From assembly GCA_009699645.1 (NCBI GenBank), contig WLNU01000013.1, positions 1-16,948 of the forward strand: a stretch of DNA of 16,948 nt, written 5' to 3'. Origin of the DNA: Actinomycetota bacterium. Its GTDB lineage: Bacteria; Actinomycetota; Actinomycetes; Nanopelagicales; Nanopelagicaceae. The translations under genes were made by a program, and so were the position numbers. The notes under the pieces were generated by a model, which was not told the origin of the DNA, ran no database searches, and worked only from the letters and a program-made list of their open reading frames with translations. This document shows, piece by piece, positions 6,304-12,767 of this stretch; positions within the stretch are counted from its first letter, which is position 1, and every line of letters starts with the position of its first letter.

Positions 6304-6833
6304 TGACCACATACCGCCAGTGCATCCTCGATAGTTGTGGTCCATGAGATTAAATCACGCATTCCTGGCTTAATAAAATTTTCAGACTCTAAATGCAGAA
6401 CCAACTCATGGAGCGGGTCATAGATGCCAAATGGATCAAGAATAACAACTGGCTTATTGTGAAACTTTAAATAACGCCCAACCCAGATTTCAAAGAACTC
6501 CTCAAGCGTGCCGGCACCTCCGGGTAAGGTAATAAAGGCATCGGAGATATCTGTAATCATCGCTTTGCGCTCGCCCATTGTCTCTACGACATGAAGTTCG
6601 TCATTGTCATGATCTGCAAACTCAATATCAACGAGTGCTTGTGGAATCACTCCAACGGTTCGGCCATTGGCTGCGCGCGCACCACGCGAAACAGCGCCCA
6701 TCATTGAAATATGGCCACCACCTGTAACTAGCTCCCAGGAAGCAGAGCCGATGCCTTCGCCTAATTGATAGGCAAGATCTACATATTTTGGGTCGATAGT
6801 TGGTGAGGATGAGCAAAAGACTGCGATACGCAT
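6300..6833 (-). CDS. LOG family protein (TIGR00730 Rossmann-fold nucleotide hydrolase)
   Basis: A 177-residue LOG (lysine decarboxylase-like) family protein, a cytoplasmic Rossmann-fold enzyme. Characterised members are cytokinin riboside 5'-monophosphate phosphoribohydrolases, which hydrolyse nucleoside 5'-monophosphates. The sequence begins MRIAVFCSSS. It has the GGGHISMMGAVSRGA loop (38-52) and the active-site pair GERKAMI (R89, K90) and PGGAGTLEEFFE (104-115; E111 and E112). Length is normal. An ATG 18 codons further upstream (6887) extends the frame, but that extension runs into dapD and lacks homology. The ATG at 6833 matches the family start and has TATTCT ending 7 nt upstream. The true substrate here (salvage or damage control of nucleotides) is not known. 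It is divergent from dapD and overlaps the SRPBCC gene by 4 bp. Confidence 0.9.
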   Translation of the reverse strand: MRIAVFCSSSPTIDPKYVDLAYQLGEGIGSASWELVTGGGHISMMGAVSRGARAANGRTVGVIPQALVDIEFADHDNDELHVVETMGERKAMITDISDAFITLPGGAGTLEEFFEIWVGRYLKFHNKPVVILDPFGIYDPLHELVLHLESENFIKPGMRDLISWTTTIEDALAVCGQ

Positions 6834-6840
6834 GTGAGAA

Positions 6841-6846
6841 AGAATA
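6841..6846 (-). promoter_or_regulatory. Putative -10 of a leaderless LOG-gene transcript (TATTCT, 7 nt before ATG)
   Basis: Minus strand TATTCT then TTCTCAC then ATG at 6833. It supports the shorter start of the LOG gene. It lies back to back with the dapD hexamer, 5 bp apart. Confidence 0.6.
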
Positions 6847-6851
6847 GGGGT

Positions 6852-6857
6852 TAGGCT
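6852..6857 (+). promoter_or_regulatory. Putative -10 of a leaderless dapD transcript (TAGGCT, 6 nt before ATG)
   Basis: Plus strand TAGGCT then TAGCAC then the dapD ATG at 6864, with no Shine-Dalgarno. It occupies the same 30-bp divergent gap as the LOG-gene promoter. Confidence 0.6.
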
Positions 6858-6863
6858 TAGCAC

Positions 6864-7781
6864 ATGGAGACCATTGCATCTGGCCACGCAATTACCACGA
6901 TGTCAGGTGGCATTCTTCTTGATGCTTGGTTTCCAGCACCAACCTTAACCGCTCTGAGCTCTACAATTCCGGCCGAACTCAAAGCGCTAGTGGGAGCAGA
7001 TAGTGTGCGCGGAGTAAGCCGCGAAATCGCAAGTATTGAGATTGATATTTCAATTGCTCCAGCTTCGGCACTCGATGCATATCTGCGTTTACATCTCCTA
7101 TCGCATCGATTAATAAAGCCACATGGAGCAAACCTTGATGGCATCTTTGGACTACTTACCAACGTTGTATGGACATCGGCTGGCCCATGTGCAGTTGAGA
7201 ATTTTGAGCTCACACGCGCACGATTGAAGGCAGCACATGGTCATGTCACTGTGTTCTCAATCGATAAGTTTCCCCGAATGGTCGATTACGTAGTTCCAAG
7301 TGGTGTGCGAATCGCAGATGCCGATCGCGTCCGATTAGGTGCTCACTTAGCTCCAGGCACAACAATCATGCATGAAGGCTTCGTTAACTTTAACGCCGGA
7401 ACCTTGGGCACTTCGATGGTCGAGGGACGTATATCAGCCGGTGTAGTTGTTGGAGATGGCAGTGACATTGGCGGTGGTGCATCAATCATGGGCACATTAA
7501 GTGGTGGCGGAAAACAAGTTATCTCAATCGGTGAAAAAACTCTGCTCGGTGCAAACTCTGGCTGTGGAATCTGCCTTGGAGATAACTGCGTTATTGAAGC
7601 AGGAACATATATAACTGCAGCATCAAAGCTTCGTCTGCCCGATGGTGAGATCGTAAAGGCTGCAACACTATCGGGTGCTCATAATCTATTGTTCCGTCGC
7701 AATTCGCTAGATGGCGCACTTGAAGTAGTAAGTCGTACTGGTACATGGGGTGGACTTAACTCAATTCTGCACGCCAACTAA
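6864..7781 (+). CDS. dapD: 2,3,4,5-tetrahydropyridine-2,6-dicarboxylate N-succinyltransferase
   Basis: A 305-residue DapD of the actinobacterial type. It transfers succinyl from succinyl-CoA to tetrahydrodipicolinate in the succinylase branch to meso-diaminopimelate and lysine, so it feeds both peptidoglycan and protein synthesis. The N-terminal domain (about 1-125) carries FGLLTNVVWTSAGPC. A left-handed beta-helix of hexapeptide repeats follows (about 145-260): VRIADADRVRLGAHLAPGTT, then HEGFVNFNAGTLG with the probable catalytic E171, then GRISAGVVVGDGSDIGGG and IGEKTLLGANSGCGICLGD. The C-terminal tail ends RRNSLDGALEVV. The length is close to that of relatives (about 315). It is divergent from the LOG gene with a 30-bp gap, and its 3' end overlaps the convergent spoIID-like gene by 21 bp. 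dapE is not in the window. Confidence 0.95.
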   Translation: METIASGHAITTMSGGILLDAWFPAPTLTALSSTIPAELKALVGADSVRGVSREIASIEIDISIAPASALDAYLRLHLLSHRLIKPHGANLDGIFGLLTNVVWTSAGPCAVENFELTRARLKAAHGHVTVFSIDKFPRMVDYVVPSGVRIADADRVRLGAHLAPGTTIMHEGFVNFNAGTLGTSMVEGRISAGVVVGDGSDIGGGASIMGTLSGGGKQVISIGEKTLLGANSGCGICLGDNCVIEAGTYITAASKLRLPDGEIVKAATLSGAHNLLFRRNSLDGALEVVSRTGTWGGLNSILHAN

Positions 7782-9008
7782 ATCAAAGTATGCAGATGGA
7801 ATCTTTGTCCGACTTCTAAATGTTTCACCACGAATCGTAAACTGCACTCCAGTACTAGATGTGGCACGGATTTGACCTACCGTTCCACTCTCATTGCGTG
7901 TGAGTACTTCTAGCGTTAGAACATCGGGCAGTAAAAATGCAGCTGCAATGACTGACTGCGCAACCGTGCGATCCCATGTAACAAATCGTGGGTTCAGAGC
8001 TATATCTAAACTCCCAGGATCATCGACAATCTGCGTAAAGGCTCTGGCGCTACCCCAAGCATTCAGCGCGAGCTCTGTTTTGCCCCCCGAAGATGAGAAG
8101 AAGTAGGCGGTAATTGGTAAGCCTGCCTGCGTGATGACCGATCCTGCAGTTTCTATGACGCTCTGTTTCCACACGAGGCCGTATTTGAACTCCAACTCTT
8201 TGGCATAGCCTAAAAAGAGCTGATCTGAAATCTCACCATATAGATCACAATCACAAGCAGCCCTATAAATTCCCGCTTTGCTGAGCGCATATGTGCGTGA
8301 TGCAATCGCCTGTGCCTGCAGCGCGGCTAATGGCCAATACGAAGGCATCTCACTTATGCCCCATAGATACTCATCACCAAGGCGCAGTGAATTTGTGAGC
8401 TCTAAGCGATATCCCAGTACCGCATCTTTTACTGCGCGTATCTGCATCTGCCCATAACGATACTTTCTTGTTGTTCCATTGTGACTAACCGAGATTAGGG
8501 CATCGCTTCCAGATAAATATCGAGTACCACTCCAGCGAACTGTGAAGTTACGGCTCTTAGTAAAACTGGTTATTTTCTTACCTATGCTCACACTTGGTAC
8601 AACGCTAGCGCCCAATACTGAGAGGTTTAGCGAGGCCTTACTTGAAAACACAGCGATTGGAACTGCATCAACTTGATCACCGATGTCACCACTAAAGAGT
8701 TGGACAAGTCCACCCTCAGTATTTGTCGAAATCTTTGTACTTGTGAGCAAGTGACCGATATTTACTCGCAGGATCTTAGAATCAACCACTGGTTCAATCG
8801 CAACATCTTTATAAAAATATTTAAGAATCTCCTCTGATGTTCGGCCAGCTAGCGCCATAGACCTGGCACCCATCTGAGACATGCCAACTCCATGACCGTA
8901 ACCTGATCCATGGAATGAAAAGTTTGACGGGACATCAATCGCCGAAGCAGGAGTTATGGAGAATGGAAGGAGAAGTAGAAGTGCAAGAAGTTTTCTAGAC
9001 ATCCTCAT
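7761..9008 (-). CDS. Secreted SpoIID/LytB domain protein (peptidoglycan-acting)
   Basis: A 415-residue exported protein. A signal peptide is clear: basic MRMSRK, hydrophobic LLALLLLLPFSI (7-18), then TPASA, with probable cleavage after residue 23. The SpoIID motif HGSGYGHGVGMSQMGARS (33-50) stands at the N-terminus of the mature protein. The second block, WGISEMPSYWPLAALQAQAIASRTYALS (216-243), contains E220, matching the catalytic glutamate of the SpoIID lytic transglycosylase. FFSSSGGKTE later matches the family's 'SSGG' loop. In Bacillus SpoIID the GHG block is C-terminal; the order seen here occurs in other actinobacterial proteins of this family. The start is chosen because it puts the signal peptide first and overlaps the ABC-ATPase gene by 14 bp; 9002 is an alternative. 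An open extension upstream to 9155 only shadows the ATPase gene. It probably trims or opens the wall for the exported polymer. Confidence 0.85.
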   Translation of the reverse strand: MRMSRKLLALLLLLPFSITPASAIDVPSNFSFHGSGYGHGVGMSQMGARSMALAGRTSEEILKYFYKDVAIEPVVDSKILRVNIGHLLTSTKISTNTEGGLVQLFSGDIGDQVDAVPIAVFSSKASLNLSVLGASVVPSVSIGKKITSFTKSRNFTVRWSGTRYLSGSDALISVSHNGTTRKYRYGQMQIRAVKDAVLGYRLELTNSLRLGDEYLWGISEMPSYWPLAALQAQAIASRTYALSKAGIYRAACDCDLYGEISDQLFLGYAKELEFKYGLVWKQSVIETAGSVITQAGLPITAYFFSSSGGKTELALNAWGSARAFTQIVDDPGSLDIALNPRFVTWDRTVAQSVIAAAFLLPDVLTLEVLTRNESGTVGQIRATSSTGVQFTIRGETFRSRTKIPSAYFDLVGVQN

Positions 9009-9792
9009 CGATGGCTGCACTCTTTCCGACCTGTAAAAACTCTTGGTATGCATCAATCGTCGCATCGGGGGCGCCGCGTTGAACCAACGTGCCCTTGTGT
9101 AACCACGCAACGTCGTTGCAAACATCCCGCAGAGTGGCCATTGCATGGCTAACAAGAATCAAGGCTCGATCATCACTGCGCAGCTCTTTGATGCGGTTAA
9201 GTGACTTCTCTTTAAACTGTGCATCTCCCGTGCTCAGTGCCTCATCGACGATCAAGATATCTGGGCGCACGGTAGCTGCCACTGAAAATGCTAGACGCGA
9301 GAACATTCCCGATGAATATGTGCGCATCGGTGCATCGATCGCCTCTCCTAGTTCAGAAAAATCGGCAATCTCTTGAAAATGGCTTTCGATCTCATCTCGC
9401 GACATGCCAGCAGCTAATCCGCCAAGAAATACATTGTCGCGACCAGACATCGATGGATTAAAGCCAACGCCTAAAGCCAGCAATGTGCTGACGCTGCCAA
9501 AGACTTCTATGCGACCTTGCGAGGGAGGAATAATTCCGGCGATAACGCGCATCATTGAGGATTTGCCAGCACCATTTGTTCCAATAACACCTAAAACTTG
9601 GCCATATTCGACATCGAGATTTACATTATCGAGAGCTCGAATCACGCGCGTATGTTTTGATCCACGTCCTAAAGATTTAACACGTGCCTTTAACGTGGGT
9701 CTTCGATCGATGGCAGTTGTGTATGTAAGACCTAGACCGCGAACTGAAACTGCAATCTCATTGGTCTTGTGCGCATTAGAGACGGACGGCAA
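8995..9792 (-). CDS. Polysaccharide/teichoic-acid-type ABC exporter, ATP-binding subunit (Wzt/TagH-like)
   Basis: A 265-residue ATPase of the ABC-2 polysaccharide export class. The Walker A is GTNGAGKSS (71-79), the signature YSSGMFSRLAF (159-169), the Walker B ILIVDEALSTGD (179-190, E184), and the H-loop LVSHA (H216). The long insertion before Walker A (PTLKARVKSLGRGSK, about 32-46) is typical of the TagH/RfbE/Wzt group. There is no C-terminal carbohydrate-binding domain as in some Wzt proteins. The start is uncertain. I prefer the TTG at 9792, which has AAGGGAG 6 nt upstream and overlaps the permease gene by 17 bp. A GTG at 9798 and a TTG at 9828 are in frame too. Together with the permease it should export an undecaprenyl-linked glycan across the membrane. 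Confidence 0.88.
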   Translation of the reverse strand: MPSVSNAHKTNEIAVSVRGLGLTYTTAIDRRPTLKARVKSLGRGSKHTRVIRALDNVNLDVEYGQVLGVIGTNGAGKSSMMRVIAGIIPPSQGRIEVFGSVSTLLALGVGFNPSMSGRDNVFLGGLAAGMSRDEIESHFQEIADFSELGEAIDAPMRTYSSGMFSRLAFSVAATVRPDILIVDEALSTGDAQFKEKSLNRIKELRSDDRALILVSHAMATLRDVCNDVAWLHKGTLVQRGAPDATIDAYQEFLQVGKSAAIDEDV

Positions 9793-10603
9793 ATTCACGC
9801 TCCCTTGAAAGGAAGAAATAAGTACCAATTAAAAATATTCCACTCGCCCATGCCAAGCCAGCTAGCAAACTAGATGAGTGTGGGGCCTGCCCATGTACTA
9901 CTGCACGAGACCAACTATCGAGAATTGGAAAGAGTGGATTGAGAACTTCTATCGCCTTTAACTGTGGTTTGAGCGAGGATGCCTCATAAAGAATCGGCGA
10001 AAGATAGAGAAGCGTACGAGTTAAGTAAGGCAGGAAGCTGGCGATATCGCGGAAGTAGACATTGATGCACGAGATTGTAATCGCAAGGCCTAGTGCAAGT
10101 AACATGGCAATCAATAGGACTGGAAAAGCCCAGAGCATCTGCCAAGAAAAGGGCAGACCTAAAACACTGCGGATGATTACAAAGATCGCAAGTGTTGGAA
10201 GAAACTTAAATACAGCGATAACAACTGCAGAGATTGGAAGCATAATTCTTGGAAATGCAGTGTTAAGAATGAGGCGCTGGCCAGCGGTGATTGATTTAAC
10301 CCCACCTGTCAGTGAGTTTGCAACGAGATAAAAGAGAAATAGTGTCGCCGTTAGATGGGCATAGCGGGTGCTATCTGATGAGCCCCCAATAATGATGATT
10401 AAGAGGAAATACACGGCTGAGAGCAGAAGTGGATTTAGTACCAGCCATAGTTGGCCAAAGGCTGAGTCAAAGTGTTGTTCGCGAAGTTCTGAGCGCGAGT
10501 ACTCAGAGATGAATGTTCGACGCGACCAGAGTGATTTCCAGTATTGAATTAGCGGTGGCAGACCGGCCTTGAATGGCTCATAGACCTGCAACGGTGCGCT
10601 CAC
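9776..10603 (-). CDS. Polysaccharide ABC exporter, permease subunit (Wzm/TagG-like, ABC-2)
   Basis: A 275-residue integral membrane protein of the ABC-2 (TagG/Wzm/RfbD) family. A cytoplasmic N-terminus ends in the amphipathic interface helix SEYSRSELREQHFDSAFGQLW (about 33-53), a family hallmark. It is followed by about six membrane helices (about 55-75, 85-105, 120-145, 155-182, 190-210, 246-266). The NVYFRDIASFLPYLTRTLLYLSPILYE segment (about 181-207) is the conserved region before helix 5. It forms the channel for which the next gene supplies the ATPase. The start is GTG at 10603, with TAGCCT ending 7 nt upstream, 15 nt after the glycosyltransferase stop. A new transcript may therefore start here in addition to read-through. 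Confidence 0.9.
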   Translation of the reverse strand: MSAPLQVYEPFKAGLPPLIQYWKSLWSRRTFISEYSRSELREQHFDSAFGQLWLVLNPLLLSAVYFLLIIIIGGSSDSTRYAHLTATLFLFYLVANSLTGGVKSITAGQRLILNTAFPRIMLPISAVVIAVFKFLPTLAIFVIIRSVLGLPFSWQMLWAFPVLLIAMLLALGLAITISCINVYFRDIASFLPYLTRTLLYLSPILYEASSLKPQLKAIEVLNPLFPILDSWSRAVVHGQAPHSSSLLAGLAWASGIFLIGTYFFLSREREFAVRL

Positions 10604-10610
10604 GGTCGTA

Positions 10611-10616
10611 AGGCTA
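10611..10616 (-). promoter_or_regulatory. Putative -10 of a leaderless exporter-permease transcript (TAGCCT, 7 nt before GTG)
   Basis: Minus strand TAGCCT then TACGACC then GTG at 10603, in the 15-nt gap after the glycosyltransferase stop. No Shine-Dalgarno is present, so either a leaderless internal promoter or coupled translation starts the permease. Confidence 0.5.
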
Positions 10617-10618
10617 CC

Positions 10619-11611
10619 TTACGGTGCAAGCGACTTAGGCGAAGTGAGGAAGCCCGTCCCCCAACACATATGCATAGTCAGAAGAATGAGCGGTAAAGAG
10701 ATGATTTCGCCCAAAGATTTTCCGATCACAATCGATGCCAGCAGAATAAAGAGTGCATAGACAAGGGCCGGAAGAAGAAAGATTGTCGATATGAAAGTAC
10801 CAAGAATTATTGATAGCGCAGATACTAAAACTGTAAAAGGTGGAGCTAAATATCTATAGTTAATTGTTCCTTCATGGCAACGTGAAACTACACGTCGCCA
10901 ACGACCATACTCAAAGTATTGACGTGCAAGTGCGCTCACTGTTGAACGGGGACGATAAGTAGCAACTAAGCGGGGATCAAAGTAAATCAGACCGCCTACA
11001 GAACGCAGACGAAAATTTAACTCCCAATCCTGAGCGCGTGTAAAGCGTTCATCAAAACCACCGACTGCAAGTAAAGCCTCTTTTCTAAAGGCTCCTAAGT
11101 AAACAGTATCGACGGCACCTGCAGCGCCGCCTGTATGAAAGCGTGAGACCCCGACTCCAAGTGGACTTCGCATCGCACGTGCAACTGCCCGCTCAAATAC
11201 ACTCTTACCTGTCGCAGCCATGACACCGCCAACATTAACTGCCCCGCTCTGTGTGAGAATTTCTAGAACTAAAGACAAGTAGTTCTGCGGAATCTCTGAG
11301 TGGCCATCGACGCGCACAATATTTGCATACTGCGAACTCTTAACTGCAAGATTTAATCCCGCTGCAGTGCGGCCTGTAGGATTTTCAACAATTACTACTC
11401 GTGAATCTGCCTGTGCCAAAGTGCGCGCAATGGCCTCAGTTCCATCCGAAGATGGTCCAATCGCTAAAACCACTTCGAATAGCCCGTGAAAATCCTGTGA
11501 CAAAATTGCGTGCACAGAGTCGGCTAAGTGGGCAGCTTCATTGCGCACCGGAAGAATTACTGAGATTTCACGCTTCGGTGAGCCATATAACTCATTTGCT
11601 GATGTCGGCAT
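10619..11611 (-). CDS. Family 2 glycosyltransferase with C-terminal membrane segments (ExoA-like)
   Basis: A 330-residue inverting GT-A glycosyltransferase. The fold opens with ISVILPVRNEAAHLADSV (16-33). GPSSDGTEAIA (52-62) contacts the nucleotide, VRVDGHSEIP (99-108, D102) stands in for the DxD motif, and AQDWELNFRLR (193-203) gives the ED/QDWE catalytic-base motif. Two or three hydrophobic segments at about 258-300 and 303-322 anchor it in the membrane. The sequence style resembles ExoA, an enzyme of exopolysaccharide repeat assembly; the donor sugar cannot be read from sequence. It sits first in the run glycosyltransferase-permease-ATPase-SpoIID, and so is likely part of building the glycan that the exporter moves. 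It is divergent from the LCP gene across a 36-bp gap. TACGGT lies 9 nt before the ATG, with a GGTGGGG stretch between them. Confidence 0.88.
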   Translation of the reverse strand: MPTSANELYGSPKREISVILPVRNEAAHLADSVHAILSQDFHGLFEVVLAIGPSSDGTEAIARTLAQADSRVVIVENPTGRTAAGLNLAVKSSQYANIVRVDGHSEIPQNYLSLVLEILTQSGAVNVGGVMAATGKSVFERAVARAMRSPLGVGVSRFHTGGAAGAVDTVYLGAFRKEALLAVGGFDERFTRAQDWELNFRLRSVGGLIYFDPRLVATYRPRSTVSALARQYFEYGRWRRVVSRCHEGTINYRYLAPPFTVLVSALSIILGTFISTIFLLPALVYALFILLASIVIGKSLGEIISLPLILLTMHMCWGTGFLTSPKSLAP

Positions 11612-11620
11612 AACCCCACC

Positions 11621-11626
11621 ACCGTA
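11621..11626 (-). promoter_or_regulatory. Possible -10 for the glycosyltransferase operon (TACGGT, 9 nt before ATG)
   Basis: Minus strand TACGGT, 9 nt upstream of the ATG at 11611. It would give a leader of only two or three bases. It is weaker than the other sites because the spacing is off by two or three. Confidence 0.35.
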
Positions 11627-11635
11627 TCGCTGAAG

Positions 11636-11641
11636 TAGTCT
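11636..11641 (+). promoter_or_regulatory. Putative -10 of a leaderless LCP-gene transcript (TAGTCT, 6 nt before GTG)
   Basis: Plus strand TAGTCT then TCGCCT then GTG at 11648, with no Shine-Dalgarno. It shares the 36-bp divergent gap with the glycosyltransferase promoter. Confidence 0.55.
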
Positions 11642-11647
11642 TCGCCT

Positions 11648-12763
11648 GTGAAAGCGACGCGACCTATTCGGATTATTACCTCACTCTCCCTCGCCGTCGT
11701 TGCGATCTCAGCCGTTGCATGGCTGGGTCTAGGTCAGGTGAGCGGGGCAATTGACCGCATCGATGTCTTTAGCTCACTTGGTAAGCGCCCAGATAATCCA
11801 TCGACTGCTCTTAATTATTTACTTGTTGGCTCTGATACTCGCGAAGGTCTAACAAAAGAACAGTCCAAACTCTTGCGTGTTGGAACAACTAAAGCCGCTG
11901 CCGGCGCACGCTCTGACACCATGCTCTTAGTACACATCAGTAAATCGCGGGATAAGGCAACGATTATTTCGATTCCGCGTGATTCGCTCGTAACAATTCC
12001 AGAGCACAAATCATCTATCTATAAAGATCGAACCGTTGCCGCGGCTAAAGGTAAAATTAACTCTGCTTTTGCATGGGGCGGTGCACCGCTACTTATTCAA
12101 ACAATTGAAGATGAGACTGGTGTTCGCATCGACCATTATGTTGAAATCGGCTTTGCAGGATTTGCCGGAATGGTTGATTCACTCGGTGGAATCGAAGTCT
12201 GTTCCAAAAAAGATATTGATGATCCTAATAGCCATTTAGTGATGAGTGCAGGTGTGCATACCCTTGATGGAATAGAGGCACTTAAATATGTGCGTACTCG
12301 TGACTTCGATGGAATGGGTGACTTGGGCCGTATGCAACGTCAGCAGCAGTTCATGAGCGCTGTTCTGCGCAAAGTTACGAGCACTGGCGTACTGCTCAAT
12401 CCTGTTAAGTTAGTGAGCTTCTTTAATGCTGCAATAGCAACCGTTAAAACCGATTCACAGCTCGATAGCAGTGATTTAATCACTCTTGCTAAACAGCTAA
12501 AGAATCTCTCTGCGAGCAAGGTTCGCACTCTCACAATTCCGCTGGGTAATGCCAATGCCCGCGTGCCAGGTCTCGGTTCGGTTGTTATATGGGACAAGGT
12601 TTTAGCCCCCGATCTATTTAATCGTCTACGTGAAGATCTAGCTCTGGTTGATGAGCTCACACCTTCGCCATCGGCATCATCTAGCGCCTCTGCCACACCG
12701 ACAATCGTCGATAAATTCAAGACGCGAACCGCCGATGAAAATCCATGCGGAGCGCTGAAGTAA
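11648..12763 (+). CDS. LytR-CpsA-Psr (LCP) family glycopolymer-peptidoglycan ligase
   Basis: A 371-residue membrane-anchored LCP protein. LCP enzymes move a phospho-linked glycopolymer from its lipid carrier onto peptidoglycan outside the membrane. The N-terminus KATRPIR is followed by one membrane helix (about 9-30). The LCP domain has YLLVGSDTREG (58-67), ARSDTMLLVHI (87-97), ISIPRDSLVTIP (107-118), KINSAFAWGG (136-145), YVEIGFAGFAGMVDSLGGIEV (164-184) and the basic ALKYVRTRDFDGMGDLGRMQRQQQ (211-234). All Asp and Arg residues that bind pyrophosphate and Mg in the family are present. The tail (about 338-350) is a Ser/Ala/Thr-rich low-complexity stretch ending in CGALK. A C-terminal LytR_C domain is not present. 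The start is GTG at 11648, supported by the TAGTCT 6 nt upstream. Its likely substrate is the polymer made and exported by the divergent operon (inference). Confidence 0.93.
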   Translation: MKATRPIRIITSLSLAVVAISAVAWLGLGQVSGAIDRIDVFSSLGKRPDNPSTALNYLLVGSDTREGLTKEQSKLLRVGTTKAAAGARSDTMLLVHISKSRDKATIISIPRDSLVTIPEHKSSIYKDRTVAAAKGKINSAFAWGGAPLLIQTIEDETGVRIDHYVEIGFAGFAGMVDSLGGIEVCSKKDIDDPNSHLVMSAGVHTLDGIEALKYVRTRDFDGMGDLGRMQRQQQFMSAVLRKVTSTGVLLNPVKLVSFFNAAIATVKTDSQLDSSDLITLAKQLKNLSASKVRTLTIPLGNANARVPGLGSVVIWDKVLAPDLFNRLREDLALVDELTPSPSASSSASATPTIVDKFKTRTADENPCGALK

Positions 12764-12766
12764 ACT
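12761..12766 (+). promoter_or_regulatory. Putative -10 (TAAACT) overlapping the LCP stop codon, 7 nt before the second ATG of the dehydrogenase
   Basis: TAAACT begins with the TAA stop of the LCP gene and ends 7 nt before the ATG at 12774. It is only 1 nt from the first ATG at 12768, so transcription from it would exclude that codon and make Met3 the leaderless start. Confidence 0.5.
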
Positions 12767-12767
12767 C

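Noticed and set aside
6834..6887. Longer N-terminus of the LOG protein (start at 6887)
   Set aside because: The 18 extra residues are not part of the family, overlap the divergent dapD gene, and lie upstream of the likely transcription start.
7766..7796. Inverted repeat TCTGCA ... TGCAGA after dapD as a terminator
   Set aside because: Only 6 bp of stem with a 19-nt loop and no following T run; expected by chance.
7761..9008. N-terminal position of the GHGVGMSQ block in the SpoIID protein as a new circular permutation
   Set aside because: I recall the same order in other actinobacterial SpoIID/LytB proteins, so it is a known variant rather than a new one.
9009..9155. Longer N-terminus of the SpoIID-like protein (start at 9155)
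   Set aside because: It would bury the signal peptide inside the protein and is only a frame shadow of the ABC ATPase gene.
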